Source of the DNA: DASSHC01 sp035693105 | Lineage (GTDB): Bacteria > Chloroflexota > Chloroflexia > Thermomicrobiales > Thermomicrobiaceae | NCBI GenBank assembly: GCA_035693105.1 | Contig: DASSHC010000350.1 | Location: 1 to 6,007 of the forward strand | Reading direction: 5' to 3' | DNA length: 6,007 bases | The notes under the pieces: generated by a model | What the model was told of the DNA's origin: nothing | The model's input: only the letters and a program-made list of their open reading frames with translations | The model's database searches: none | Made by a program: the position numbers and the translations under genes | Shown here: positions 1 through 5,050 of the stretch, one piece after another | Layout: every line of letters begins with the position of its first letter | Position numbering within the stretch: the first letter of the stretch is position 1

Positions 1-531
1 CTGGCCGCGGTAGATCCAGCCGCGCTCGTGGCAGACCTTGAGGAAGTGCCAGATGGTGTAGTTGTTCTCGTCGGACATGGTGTAGTAGGAGTTGTCCCAG
101 TCCATGAACTGGCCGAGCCGCTTGGACTGCTCGGTCTGCACTCCGGCGAACTTCCAGACGCGCTCCTTGCACTTCTCGACGAAGCGGTCGATGCCGTAGG
201 CCTCGATGTCGCGTTTGGAGGAGAAGCCCAGCTCCTTCTCGACCTCGACCTCGACCCAGAGACCCTGGCAGTCGAAGCCGTTCTGGTAGCGCTGCTGCTC
301 GCCGAGCATGGTATGGAAGCGCTGGTAGACGTCCTTGTAGGTGCGGCCCCAACCGTGATGGACGCCCATCGGGTTGTTGGCCGTGATCGGGCCGTCGAGG
401 AAGGACCAGCGCCGCTCCGATTGGTCGTTCCTTTTGAGATAGCGGTCGACGATCCCGTGGCTGTACCACCAGGAGAGCGTCTCGCGCTCTCTGGCCGGGA
501 AATCGACCTTGCTGGTTACCGCTTTGAACAT
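1..531 (-). CDS. ileS: Isoleucyl-tRNA synthetase, N-terminal part (partial, runs off window)
   Basis: Class I aminoacyl-tRNA synthetase that would charge tRNA-Ile with isoleucine in the cytoplasm. Only the first 177 codons are present; a full IleRS is usually 900-1100 residues, so the editing domain, KMSKS loop and anticodon domain lie beyond position 1. The visible part is the start of the Rossmann catalytic domain: FLDGPITANNPMGVHHGWG (residues 44-62), then NGFDCQGLWVEVEVEKELG (84-102) and TEQSKRLGQFMDW (133-145), blocks typical of IleRS/ValRS/LeuRS-type enzymes. The usual HxGH signature is altered to HHGW (58-61), which I recall as a feature of a Chloroflexota/Actinobacteria-type branch of this family. 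Isoleucine specificity is supported independently by the AUC specifier in the upstream T-box. The ATG at 531-529 is preferred over the in-frame ATG at 537-535 because GGAGG (543-539) lies 7 nt before the former and only 1 nt before the latter. Confidence 0.85.
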   Translation of the reverse strand, partial: MFKAVTSKVDFPARERETLSWWYSHGIVDRYLKRNDQSERRWSFLDGPITANNPMGVHHGWGRTYKDVYQRFHTMLGEQQRYQNGFDCQGLWVEVEVEKELGFSSKRDIEAYGIDRFVEKCKERVWKFAGVQTEQSKRLGQFMDWDNSYYTMSDENNYTIWHFLKVCHERGWIYRGQ

Positions 532-538
532 CCCCATG

Positions 539-543
539 CCTCC
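539..543 (-). promoter_or_regulatory. Shine-Dalgarno of ileS; decides the start codon
   Basis: GGAGG on the minus strand lies 7 nt upstream of the ATG at 531-529 and 1 nt upstream of the ATG at 537-535. The spacing favours the downstream ATG, giving a protein that begins MFKAVTSKV rather than MGMFKAVTS. Confidence 0.6.
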
Positions 544-575
544 GCTCGGCACGCCCCACTCGCACAAACACACAC

Positions 576-603
576 AAAAAACCCGTCCTCGGTTGAGGAC
601 GGG
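576..603 (-). terminator. Rho-independent attenuator of the ileS T-box
   Basis: A perfect 9-bp stem CCCGTCCTC/GAGGACGGG with an AACC loop is followed directly by six T (581-576) on the minus strand. It lies 45 nt before the ileS start and shares its 5' arm with the antiterminator. It should stop transcription when tRNA-Ile is charged. Confidence 0.93.
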
Positions 604-628
604 GGGAACCCGCGGTACCACCTCAGTT
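595..628 (-). promoter_or_regulatory. T-box antiterminator
   Basis: Minus strand AACTGAGGTGGTACCGCGG (628-610) is the highly conserved T-box sequence. GAGG (624-621) can pair with CCTC (598-595), and GCGGG pairs with CCCGT (one G-U pair), leaving the UGGUACC bulge free to bind the tRNA acceptor end. The 3' half (603-595) is also the 5' arm of the terminator, so the two structures exclude each other, as expected for a transcriptional T-box. Confidence 0.88.
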
Positions 629-754
629 GGCCTCAGGTGAGGCCCACTCAGCCGGATGCGACCCAACGATGGGTCACGCATCCGTGCCGCGCTAACGGGC
701 GGCGCCCCGGCCACGTCTACTCGGCTCGCGCCGTTCGGGTGGCGGCTCGGGAAG

Positions 755-757
755 GAT
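755..757 (-). promoter_or_regulatory. T-box specifier codon AUC (Ile)
   Basis: The sequence GGAAAATCCTTCCCGAGC on the minus strand sits where the 3' side of the Stem I specifier loop is expected, after the distal arm. It contains ATC, an isoleucine codon that would pair with the GAU anticodon of tRNA-Ile. No alternative in-register triplet makes as good sense with a downstream class I synthetase. Confidence 0.8.
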
Positions 758-863
758 TTTCCGCGTGGTGCCCGGCGTCCGGCTCGCACCAGCTCCGGAC
801 TCGCTGCGCCGGCGGCCCCGCGTACTCGTTTCCGTCACAGCCGCTCAACGATATTGACCCGCA

Positions 864-892
864 AGCATACCACGCATTTGCGTTTCCGGCAA
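864..892 (-). promoter_or_regulatory. Sigma70-type promoter of ileS T-box transcript
   Basis: On the minus strand TTGCCG (892-887) and TATGCT (869-864) are separated by exactly 17 bp. Transcription would start near 857, just before Stem I, leaving a leader of about 280 nt. Agreement is 4/6 for the -35 and 4/6 for the -10, with ideal spacing and the right position relative to a confidently called leader. Confidence 0.65.
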
Positions 893-900
893 CTTCGGTG

Positions 901-920
901 GTGGGCGTGGGCGTGGGCGT
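901..920. repeat. GTGGGC hexamer tandem repeat (3.3 copies)
   Basis: Three perfect GTGGGC units plus GT, followed by GCCCG, lie 8 bp upstream of the -35 box of the ileS promoter. It could be chance in GC-rich DNA, or an upstream binding or structural element. The sequence alone shows nothing about function. Confidence 0.5.
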
Positions 921-947
921 GCCCGTCGAATACAGTGCGTGCCTCGT

Positions 948-1142
948 GAGGACGGATCCCTCGACTGCGCTCGGGATGACCGGGAGAGGGGTGCCGCCTA
1001 TCGGGCGAGGCATGTCTTTGTCATATGCCCCAATTCTGCACTGTCATCCCGAGTCGTCATGAGCCTCGGCTCGCCACGGCGGCATGAAAACGGGCGGCCG
1101 CCGGGCCGCTATTTCCACCGGAGCGCAGTCGAGGGATCCGTC
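948..1142. repeat. Palindromic repeat element, copy 1 (with internal insertion)
   Basis: The left arm (948-989) begins GAGGACGGATCC and contains TCGACTGCGCTCGGGATGAC. The right arm is its inverse: CTGTCATCCCGAG at 1041-1053, continued by the rest of the arm at 1121-1142. Positions 951-972 and 1121-1142 are perfect inverse complements over 22 nt. The left arm matches the left arm of copy 2 at 38 of 42 positions. The centre (990-1040) includes GGCAT/ATGCC, which could form a small hairpin. Without the 70-bp insertion in the right arm this copy would be about 125 bp, like the others. It lies between the 3' end of the small membrane-protein gene and the ileS promoter. No transposase is encoded, so it would be non-autonomous if mobile. 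Confidence 0.8.
1054..1123. other. Putative 70-bp insertion within repeat copy 1
   Basis: Compared with the intact arm (read on the plus strand, CCCGAGCGCAGTCGAAGG as in the complement of copy 2), copy 1 is interrupted after CCCGAG (1048-1053) and resumes with GAGCGCAG (1121-1128). The extra sequence is 70 bp, bounded by a 3-bp GAG direct repeat. It contains a perfect palindrome GGCGGCCGCC (1093-1102) but no clear terminal inverted repeats or ORF. The other reading is two unrelated partial arms side by side. Confidence 0.45.
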
Positions 1143-1182
1143 TTGGTGCGGCACGAACTCCTGTCGGTGGCCGCGAGACACG

Positions 1183-1212
1183 AAACCGCCGCTCCCGACA
1201 AGGAGCGGCGGT
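1183..1212 (-). terminator. Probable terminator of the small membrane-protein gene
   Basis: A perfect 11-bp stem ACCGCCGCTCC/GGAGCGGCGGT with a 6-nt loop (1185-1212) lies 30 nt past the stop of the upstream minus-strand gene. On that strand it is followed by a short T run (TTTCGTGT), weaker than usual but on the correct side. Confidence 0.65.
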
Positions 1213-1241
1213 GCTCAAGCCCAGGCGTACCGGGCGCTTCG

Positions 1242-1565
1242 CTAGCGCAGGTGGGTGCTGGCGACGGTGCCGTAGAGCTGCACGCCCAGCGCCAGGATCA
1301 TGGCCCCGATCAGGCCGGGGATCAGCGCGAGACCGGCCAGATGCGGGCCGAAGTGGATGAAGTGCCCGCCGAGCCAGCTGCCGATCAGGCCGAAGGCGAT
1401 GGCGCCGGGAATACCGTAGGGGATCTTGCCCGGCACGATCCTGTCGGCTAGCCAGCCGATGAAACCGGCCACCAGCAGCGTGATCAGCAGCCCGACCAGA
1501 TGCGTCGTGATCCAGATGGCCAGCACGGCGATCAGAAACACCGCGATCAGGATGGCGATAAACAT
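1242..1565 (-). CDS. GlsB/YeaQ/YmgE-family small membrane protein
   Basis: A 107-residue, very hydrophobic protein of the transglycosylase-associated (GlsB/YeaQ/YmgE) family, usually linked to general or envelope stress. The molecular function is not well established. Residues 2-20 and 24-39 form hydrophobic stretches, the first an N-terminal extension beyond the usual core of about 80 residues. The family pattern follows: AGFIGWLADRIVPGK (33-47), GIPGAIAFGLIGSWLGG (51-67), then LIPGLIGAMILALGVQLY (81-98), giving three to four membrane segments with glycine-rich faces. The ATG at 1565-1563 has AAAGGA 8-9 nt upstream. The gene is monocistronic: a promoter lies at 1611-1639 and a terminator at 1183-1212. 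It is divergent from the secreted CAP gene, with a 162-bp gap. It is not a lytic transglycosylase, despite the family's old name. Confidence 0.88.
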   Translation of the reverse strand: MFIAILIAVFLIAVLAIWITTHLVGLLITLLVAGFIGWLADRIVPGKIPYGIPGAIAFGLIGSWLGGHFIHFGPHLAGLALIPGLIGAMILALGVQLYGTVASTHLR

Positions 1566-1610
1566 CTCGAAAGTCCTTTCCGTCCCGAACCGAGCGGGTA
1601 TCTAGGGTAC

Positions 1611-1639
1611 TGTATAGCACGCCGCTCCCCCGCTGACCA
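1611..1639 (-). promoter_or_regulatory. Candidate extended -10 promoter of the small membrane-protein gene
   Basis: On the minus strand TGC-TATACA (-10 at 1616-1611, with the extended TGn) has TGGTCA (1639-1634) 17 bp upstream, matching 4/6 of TTGACA. Transcription would start near 1604, about 40 nt before the ATG. Confidence 0.45.
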
Positions 1640-1727
1640 CGACCCTTGGCGCTACCAGCGGACAGGTTGGGCGTTGTACCATCGGACAGGGGATCGCCAC
1701 GCGCTCGACTGGGAGGGAAGGGCCATC

Positions 1728-3404
1728 ATGGCCTGGCGCGCACTGTTTACCCGCTGTCTGTTGCTCATTCTACCGATTCTGGCGCTGCTCGTGCCCGCCG
1801 GCATGGTCCCGAGCGTCGCGGCCGCGCCGGCCGACGAGACCGCCCAGGCGCTGGCCCTGATCAACGGCTACCGCGCCTGGGCCGGCGTGGCGCCGATCAC
1901 GCGCAGCGCCGCGCTCGAGGCCTCGGCCACCGCTCACGCACGCTACTACCAACTCAACTACGGCGATCCCAGCCTGAGCGGCATGGGGCTGCACGCCGAG
2001 CAGCCGGGCAAGCCGGGCTTCACCGGCGCCGACATGCAGGACCGGGTCGAGGCCCAGGGCTACGACGGCTGGGCTAATGAGAACATCGGTCTCAGCGACG
2101 ATCTGCTGGAGAGCCTCGACTGGTTCATCGGCACGATCAACCACCGGCTGACGCTGATCGACCCGCGCTATACCGACATCGGCTTCGGCGTGATCAACGA
2201 CGGCAAGGCCAAGATCGAGGTCATCGATGTCGGCGCACCGAGCTGGAGCGACACCGCCACGCCCGAGTGGACCGCCTGGCCGCCCGACGGCACCAGCGGT
2301 GTCGGCACCAGCTTCGACGGCGAAACCCCCGACCCCTTCCCCGGCGCCGACTACCCGGTCGGCTACCCGATCACGCTCAAGTACTTCGGCCCCGGCTCCG
2401 TCAGCTACAGCAGCGCGAAGCTCACCGCCAATGGCCACGACGTGCCCCTCTTCAGCGCCACCGGTAGCGGCTGGCTGACCCAGCAGACCTTCATGATCGC
2501 CGCCAGCGCCCCACTCCAGTCCGGCACGAGCTACACCGTGACCGCCGGCGGCACGGCCAACGGCGCGCCGTTTACCAAGACCTGGAGCTTCCAGACCGCG
2601 TCGCCGGCCGCGCGCACGCTCGCGGGCGCCCGTGACTTCCCGCCCGGCCTGAAGTCGGCCGACCCGGCGGTGCAGAACCTGTGGTGGAGCGCCGACGGGC
2701 CGCTGGCGCAGGGCTGGCTGCAGCAGAGCTGGCTCTGGGGTCCGGACAGCTTCGCCGCGAAGAACGAGCCGTACGCCGGCTCGCCCGGCGGCCAGCGCCA
2801 GGTCTACTACTTCGACAAGAGCCGCATGGAGATCAGCGATCCCGGCGCCGACCGCTCCAGCCAATGGTTCGTCAGCAATGGCCTGCTGGTGCGCGAGATG
2901 ATCGAGGGTCGGGTGCAGACGGGCCAGGACAGCTTCGCCCCGGCCAGCCCGGCCGCGATCCCGATCGCCGGCGACGAGGCGGCCAACCCCGGCGCCCCGA
3001 CCTACGCCAGCCTGACCCACCTGACCGGCTCCGTCCCCGATCAGACTGGCCTGCCGGGGATCAATACCCTGACCAAAGACGGCAAGACCGGGCTCGACGG
3101 CTCCTTCGCCGGCGTAACCAAACTCGGCCACTACGACGCCACCACCGGCCACAACGTCGCCGGCATCTTCTGGGACTGGATGAGCGCCCAGGGCTGGGAT
3201 CCGCTCTACGTGGTAGGTCGCCCGCTGAGCGAGCCCTACTGGGTGCGCACGCGCGTCAAGGGCGTCGAGCAGCCGGTGCTGGTGCAGGCCTTCGAGCGCC
3301 GGGTCATCACCTACACGCCGGGCAACGATCCCGCCTGGCGCGTCGAGATGGGCAACGTGGGCCGGCATTACTACAGCTGGCGCTACGGCAAACCCGTGCC
3401 CTAG
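1728..3404 (+). CDS. Secreted CAP/SCP-domain protein with Chloroflexota-type C-terminal domain
   Basis: A 558-residue exported protein. Residues 1-35 are a signal peptide: arginines at 4 and 9, a hydrophobic core LLLILPILALLV, and Ala-rich cleavage sites near 31-35. Residues 36-170 form a YkwD-like CAP (SCP/PR1) domain with ATAHARYYQ (67-75), LHAEQ (88-92), WANENIG (115-121) and NHRLTLIDPRYTDIGFGV (138-155). H89, E118 and H139 are candidates for the conserved CAP pocket. Residues about 205-290 look like an all-beta Ig-like module ending TWSFQT. Residues 300-558 form a separate domain with SWLWGP (334-339), YYFDKSRMEI (360-369), NGLLVREMIEGRVQTG (384-399) and RRVITYTPGN (524-533). I know this pattern from secreted Chloroflexota proteins but no function for it. 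The role of bacterial CAP domains is mostly unknown. The ATG at 1728 is chosen because it precedes the signal peptide and follows a GGGAGGGAAGGG purine tract (1711-1722). No clear promoter was found. Confidence 0.88.
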   Translation: MAWRALFTRCLLLILPILALLVPAGMVPSVAAAPADETAQALALINGYRAWAGVAPITRSAALEASATAHARYYQLNYGDPSLSGMGLHAEQPGKPGFTGADMQDRVEAQGYDGWANENIGLSDDLLESLDWFIGTINHRLTLIDPRYTDIGFGVINDGKAKIEVIDVGAPSWSDTATPEWTAWPPDGTSGVGTSFDGETPDPFPGADYPVGYPITLKYFGPGSVSYSSAKLTANGHDVPLFSATGSGWLTQQTFMIAASAPLQSGTSYTVTAGGTANGAPFTKTWSFQTASPAARTLAGARDFPPGLKSADPAVQNLWWSADGPLAQGWLQQSWLWGPDSFAAKNEPYAGSPGGQRQVYYFDKSRMEISDPGADRSSQWFVSNGLLVREMIEGRVQTGQDSFAPASPAAIPIAGDEAANPGAPTYASLTHLTGSVPDQTGLPGINTLTKDGKTGLDGSFAGVTKLGHYDATTGHNVAGIFWDWMSAQGWDPLYVVGRPLSEPYWVRTRVKGVEQPVLVQAFERRVITYTPGNDPAWRVEMGNVGRHYYSWRYGKPVP

Positions 3405-3421
3405 CTTCCGCGGGGCACGGG
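3393..3421 (+). terminator. Strong hairpin over the CAP gene stop codon
   Basis: CCCGTGCCC (3393-3401) and GGGCACGGG (3413-3421) form a perfect 9-bp stem with an 11-nt loop that contains the TAG stop (3402-3404). No U-tract follows (CCTTGCATC). It may be an atypical terminator or an mRNA 3'-end stabiliser separating this gene from the one starting 79 nt later. Confidence 0.45.
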
Positions 3422-3471
3422 CCTTGCATCGCCAATCAGGGCGACGACCCGCCGCCCCAGGGCGCAGCGAC

Positions 3472-3475
3472 GGAG
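3472..3475 (+). promoter_or_regulatory. Shine-Dalgarno of the 17M-like gene; decides the start codon
   Basis: GGAG lies 7 nt before the ATG at 3483 but only 1 nt before the in-frame ATG at 3477. This favours the start MTTSNQ over MPMTTS. The arrangement mirrors the one at ileS. Confidence 0.55.
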
Positions 3476-3482
3476 AATGCCA

Positions 3483-4103
3483 ATGACGACCAGCAATCAG
3501 CCGTACCAGCAAGAGCAGCCAACGCGTGGCGACCGCACCGTGGTCGCCGTCTTCGACAACCACGCCGGGATCGAGCGCGCGATCGAGGACCTGCGCGCGG
3601 CCGGCTATACCAACCAGGACATTACTCTCGTAGCGCGCAACAGTGTTGCCGGTGAGGAGATCCCCAATATCGCCGCCAGCGAGCAGGCCGTGAAGCAGTC
3701 GGGCGTCGGCGCGGCCATCGGCGGCGTGAGCGGCGCGGCGCTCGCCTTCCTCGGGGCCGGGACGGCGTTGGCGATCCCCGGCATTGGTCCGGTCCTGCTG
3801 GCGCTCGGTGGGTTGGCGGTCGGCGCCGGCGCCGGCGCCTGGATCGGCAGTATTCTGGGTCTTGATGTGCCGGACGACGTAGCCCGGCGCTACTCCGACC
3901 TGGCGCATCAGGGGCGCCTGCTCGTCTTCGTGCGCCCCTTCAAGGGGCAGTACGAGCAGGTCGAGCAGGTGCTTCACCGCGCTGGCTCAAACGATGTGCA
4001 GAGCTACCAGTACACCTTCAACGTGAGCAACGTCGATCAGCAGCCCGGCGCCAGCCCCACGACCCAGGCCGAGCCGGAGACCGGAGCCGGCGAGACGCCG
4101 TAG
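3483..4103 (+). CDS. General stress protein 17M/YflT-like protein with glycine-rich hydrophobic core
   Basis: A 206-residue protein. Residues 19-53 (TVVAVFDNHAGIERAIEDLR through to TLVAR) match the beta-alpha-beta start of the general stress protein 17M/YflT-like domain: VxAVFDN, a helix pairing adjacent elements, then AGYTNQDITLV. A long insert (about 73-127) is dominated by Gly, Ala and hydrophobic residues (GVGAAIGGVSGAALAFLGAG, then LALGGLAVGAGAGAWIGSI) and could form two membrane-inserted or tightly packed helices. The fold is then completed by GRLLVFVRPFKGQYEQVEQVLHRAG (144-168, given here as its ends GRLLVFV and VLHRAG) and a disordered Pro/Glu/Thr-rich tail (186-206). Family members are stress-induced in Bacillus, but their biochemical role is unknown. 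The gene lies 78 nt downstream of the CAP gene on the same strand. A strong hairpin lies between them, so co-transcription is uncertain. Its 3' end faces the phosphodiesterase gene across repeat copy 2. Confidence 0.8.
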   Translation: MTTSNQPYQQEQPTRGDRTVVAVFDNHAGIERAIEDLRAAGYTNQDITLVARNSVAGEEIPNIAASEQAVKQSGVGAAIGGVSGAALAFLGAGTALAIPGIGPVLLALGGLAVGAGAGAWIGSILGLDVPDDVARRYSDLAHQGRLLVFVRPFKGQYEQVEQVLHRAGSNDVQSYQYTFNVSNVDQQPGASPTTQAEPETGAGETP

Positions 4104-4133
4104 GACGGGCCAACGACAACCCAAGGCGCCCAC

Positions 4134-4260
4134 GAGGACAGATCCTTCGACTGCGCTCGGGATGACAGGGGGAGGTTTGGGGCTGACGACGGGGATTGGC
4201 CTCGTCCGGTAGGCCCCGCATTTCCTCTGTCAGCCTCTGCCCGCCGAAGGGTCCGTCCTC
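4134..4260. repeat. Palindromic repeat element, copy 2 (between convergent genes)
   Basis: The left arm (4134-4175) runs from GAGGACAGATCC to GGGGGAGG and matches copy 1 at 38 of 42 positions. The right arm (4227-4260) is a decayed inverse: CTGTCA at 4227-4232 and CGAAGGGTCCGTCCTC at 4245-4260, with the part in between diverged. The centre holds GACGA (4185-4189) and TCGTC (4202-4206), which can pair. Positions 4185-4208 align without gaps to 5942-5965 of copy 3 at 17 of 24 positions. The whole element could act as a bidirectional hairpin terminator for the two convergent genes, since no other terminator is visible here. Confidence 0.78.
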
Positions 4261-5050
4261 ATCCACGCTCTGTGCTCGTCGCCGCCACCGCGTCTTCCGG
4301 CATGGTGCGGCGCCCGTCCCGTTCGGCGAACGCTGCCAGCAGGTGCGCGGGGACGTTCGTCGCGATGCCGTCGACGCCGGCGTTGGCCAGGCGGAAGGCC
4401 TCGGCGGGCGAGTCGACGGTCCAGCTGAAGACCTCGTAGCCGAGCCGGTGGAGGCGCTCGACCAGGTCGCGGTCGACTACGCGGTACTGGAGCATGGCGG
4501 CGGTGGCGTGCGCGGCGCGCAGCATGAGCGGCAAGAGGCGCGCCAGGAGCCACTGGAGCGGGAGCGTGACGGCGCGCAGCCAGCGGTGGCTGTTGATGTG
4601 GCCACGCGAGAGCCCCAGCCGCAGACCGGGCCGCGCCGCGGCCAGCCGGCGCAGGCTGAGGATGTGCCCGGTCGAAAAGAGCACCTGCTCGCTCAGGCCG
4701 CGGCGCTCGATCTCGGCCAGTGCGGCCAGTTCGTAGCCGTGGGTCTTGAGATCGAGATTGAAGGGCCGGGCGTGGCCGAACTCCTCCAGAAACTCGGCCA
4801 GCGTCAGCAGCCAGGAGAGCGCGCGGCGTAACTCGACATAATCCGCGTCGGCGACCACCACGCGCTGCCCGTCGATCGTCACCGCCGCGTCGTGGATCAG
4901 CACCAGGGCGCCGTCGCGGGTGCGGCGCAGGTCGCACTCCAGCATGTCGGCGCCGACAGCCAGCGCGTGGCGGAAGGCCGCGCGCGAGTTCTCGACATCG
5001 CGCGGCGAGCCGCCGCGGTGCGCGATGATCAGCGGGCGGGCGGGGTTCAC
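4259..5050 (-). CDS. Glycerophosphodiester phosphodiesterase (GDPD family)
   Basis: A 263-residue GDPD TIM-barrel enzyme, expected to cleave glycerophosphodiesters to glycerol 3-phosphate and an alcohol using a bound metal. Visible motifs are IAHRGG (9-14, catalytic H11/R12), DVENSRAAF (18-26, E20), GADMLECDLRRTRDGALVLI (33-52, E38/D40), HD (53-54, H53), FNLDLK (97-102, where families usually have E-x-K; here D100) and FSWTVDS (208-214) followed by AGVDGIATNVP (224-234, usually TDxP). A hydrophobic, helix-rich insert at about 155-180 may touch the membrane. No signal peptide is seen. The start is GTG (5050-5048), overlapping the TGA of the upstream PAP2 gene as GTGA. No clear SD is seen, so translation is probably coupled. 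The C-terminal stop is partly formed by repeat copy 2. Cytoplasmic turnover of phospholipid headgroup diesters is likely but inferred. Confidence 0.9.
   Translation of the reverse strand: MNPARPLIIAHRGGSPRDVENSRAAFRHALAVGADMLECDLRRTRDGALVLIHDAAVTIDGQRVVVADADYVELRRALSWLLTLAEFLEEFGHARPFNLDLKTHGYELAALAEIERRGLSEQVLFSTGHILSLRRLAAARPGLRLGLSRGHINSHRWLRAVTLPLQWLLARLLPLMLRAAHATAAMLQYRVVDRDLVERLHRLGYEVFSWTVDSPAEAFRLANAGVDGIATNVPAHLLAAFAERDGRRTMPEDAVAATSTERG

Larger units (their letters stand above)
576..857 (-). promoter_or_regulatory. T-box riboswitch (tRNA-Ile sensing leader of ileS)
   Basis: Untranslated leader that reads the charging state of tRNA-Ile and controls ileS transcription. Reading 5' to 3' on the minus strand: Stem I has a distal arm at 810-774 with pairs GGCG/CGCC and TCCGG/CCGGA, an internal AGCGAG bulge and a distal loop with GGTGCGAG, matching the conserved AG-bulge and loop motifs. 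The specifier loop follows with AUC at 757-755. A conserved-looking segment (GCCGGGGCGCCGCCCGTTA, 711-693) resembles the Stem II region of actinobacterial ileS T-boxes. Next come a two-part hairpin at 684-653 (CGGATGCG/CGCATCCG, inner ACCCA/TGGGT), a hairpin at 644-629 (GGCCTC/GAGGCC), the T-box motif and the terminator. The UGGU bulge (620-617) would pair with an uncharged ACCA tRNA end. The 5' limit is set from the predicted promoter, so it is good to a few bases only. Confidence 0.93.

Noticed and set aside
28..1062. Long plus-strand open frame across the ileS region and its leader
   Set aside because: It lies antisense to a well-conserved synthetase and then crosses the T-box, promoter and repeat element. 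The protein is low-complexity and has no recognisable domain.
1057..1620. A 187-residue minus-strand frame overlapping the GlsB-type gene
   Set aside because: It is a different frame from the membrane protein, Arg/Ala/Pro-rich, with no family match. It also runs through the terminator and the repeat element.
1500..1727. Upstream extension of the CAP protein
   Set aside because: It would overlap the start of the divergent membrane-protein gene and its promoter, and would bury the signal peptide 76 residues inside the protein.
1770..3977. A 735-residue minus-strand open frame opposite the CAP and 17M-like genes
   Set aside because: In GC-rich DNA, antisense frames stay open by codon bias. The product is Arg/Gly/Ala-rich with no domain, while the plus strand has a signal peptide and clear CAP motifs.
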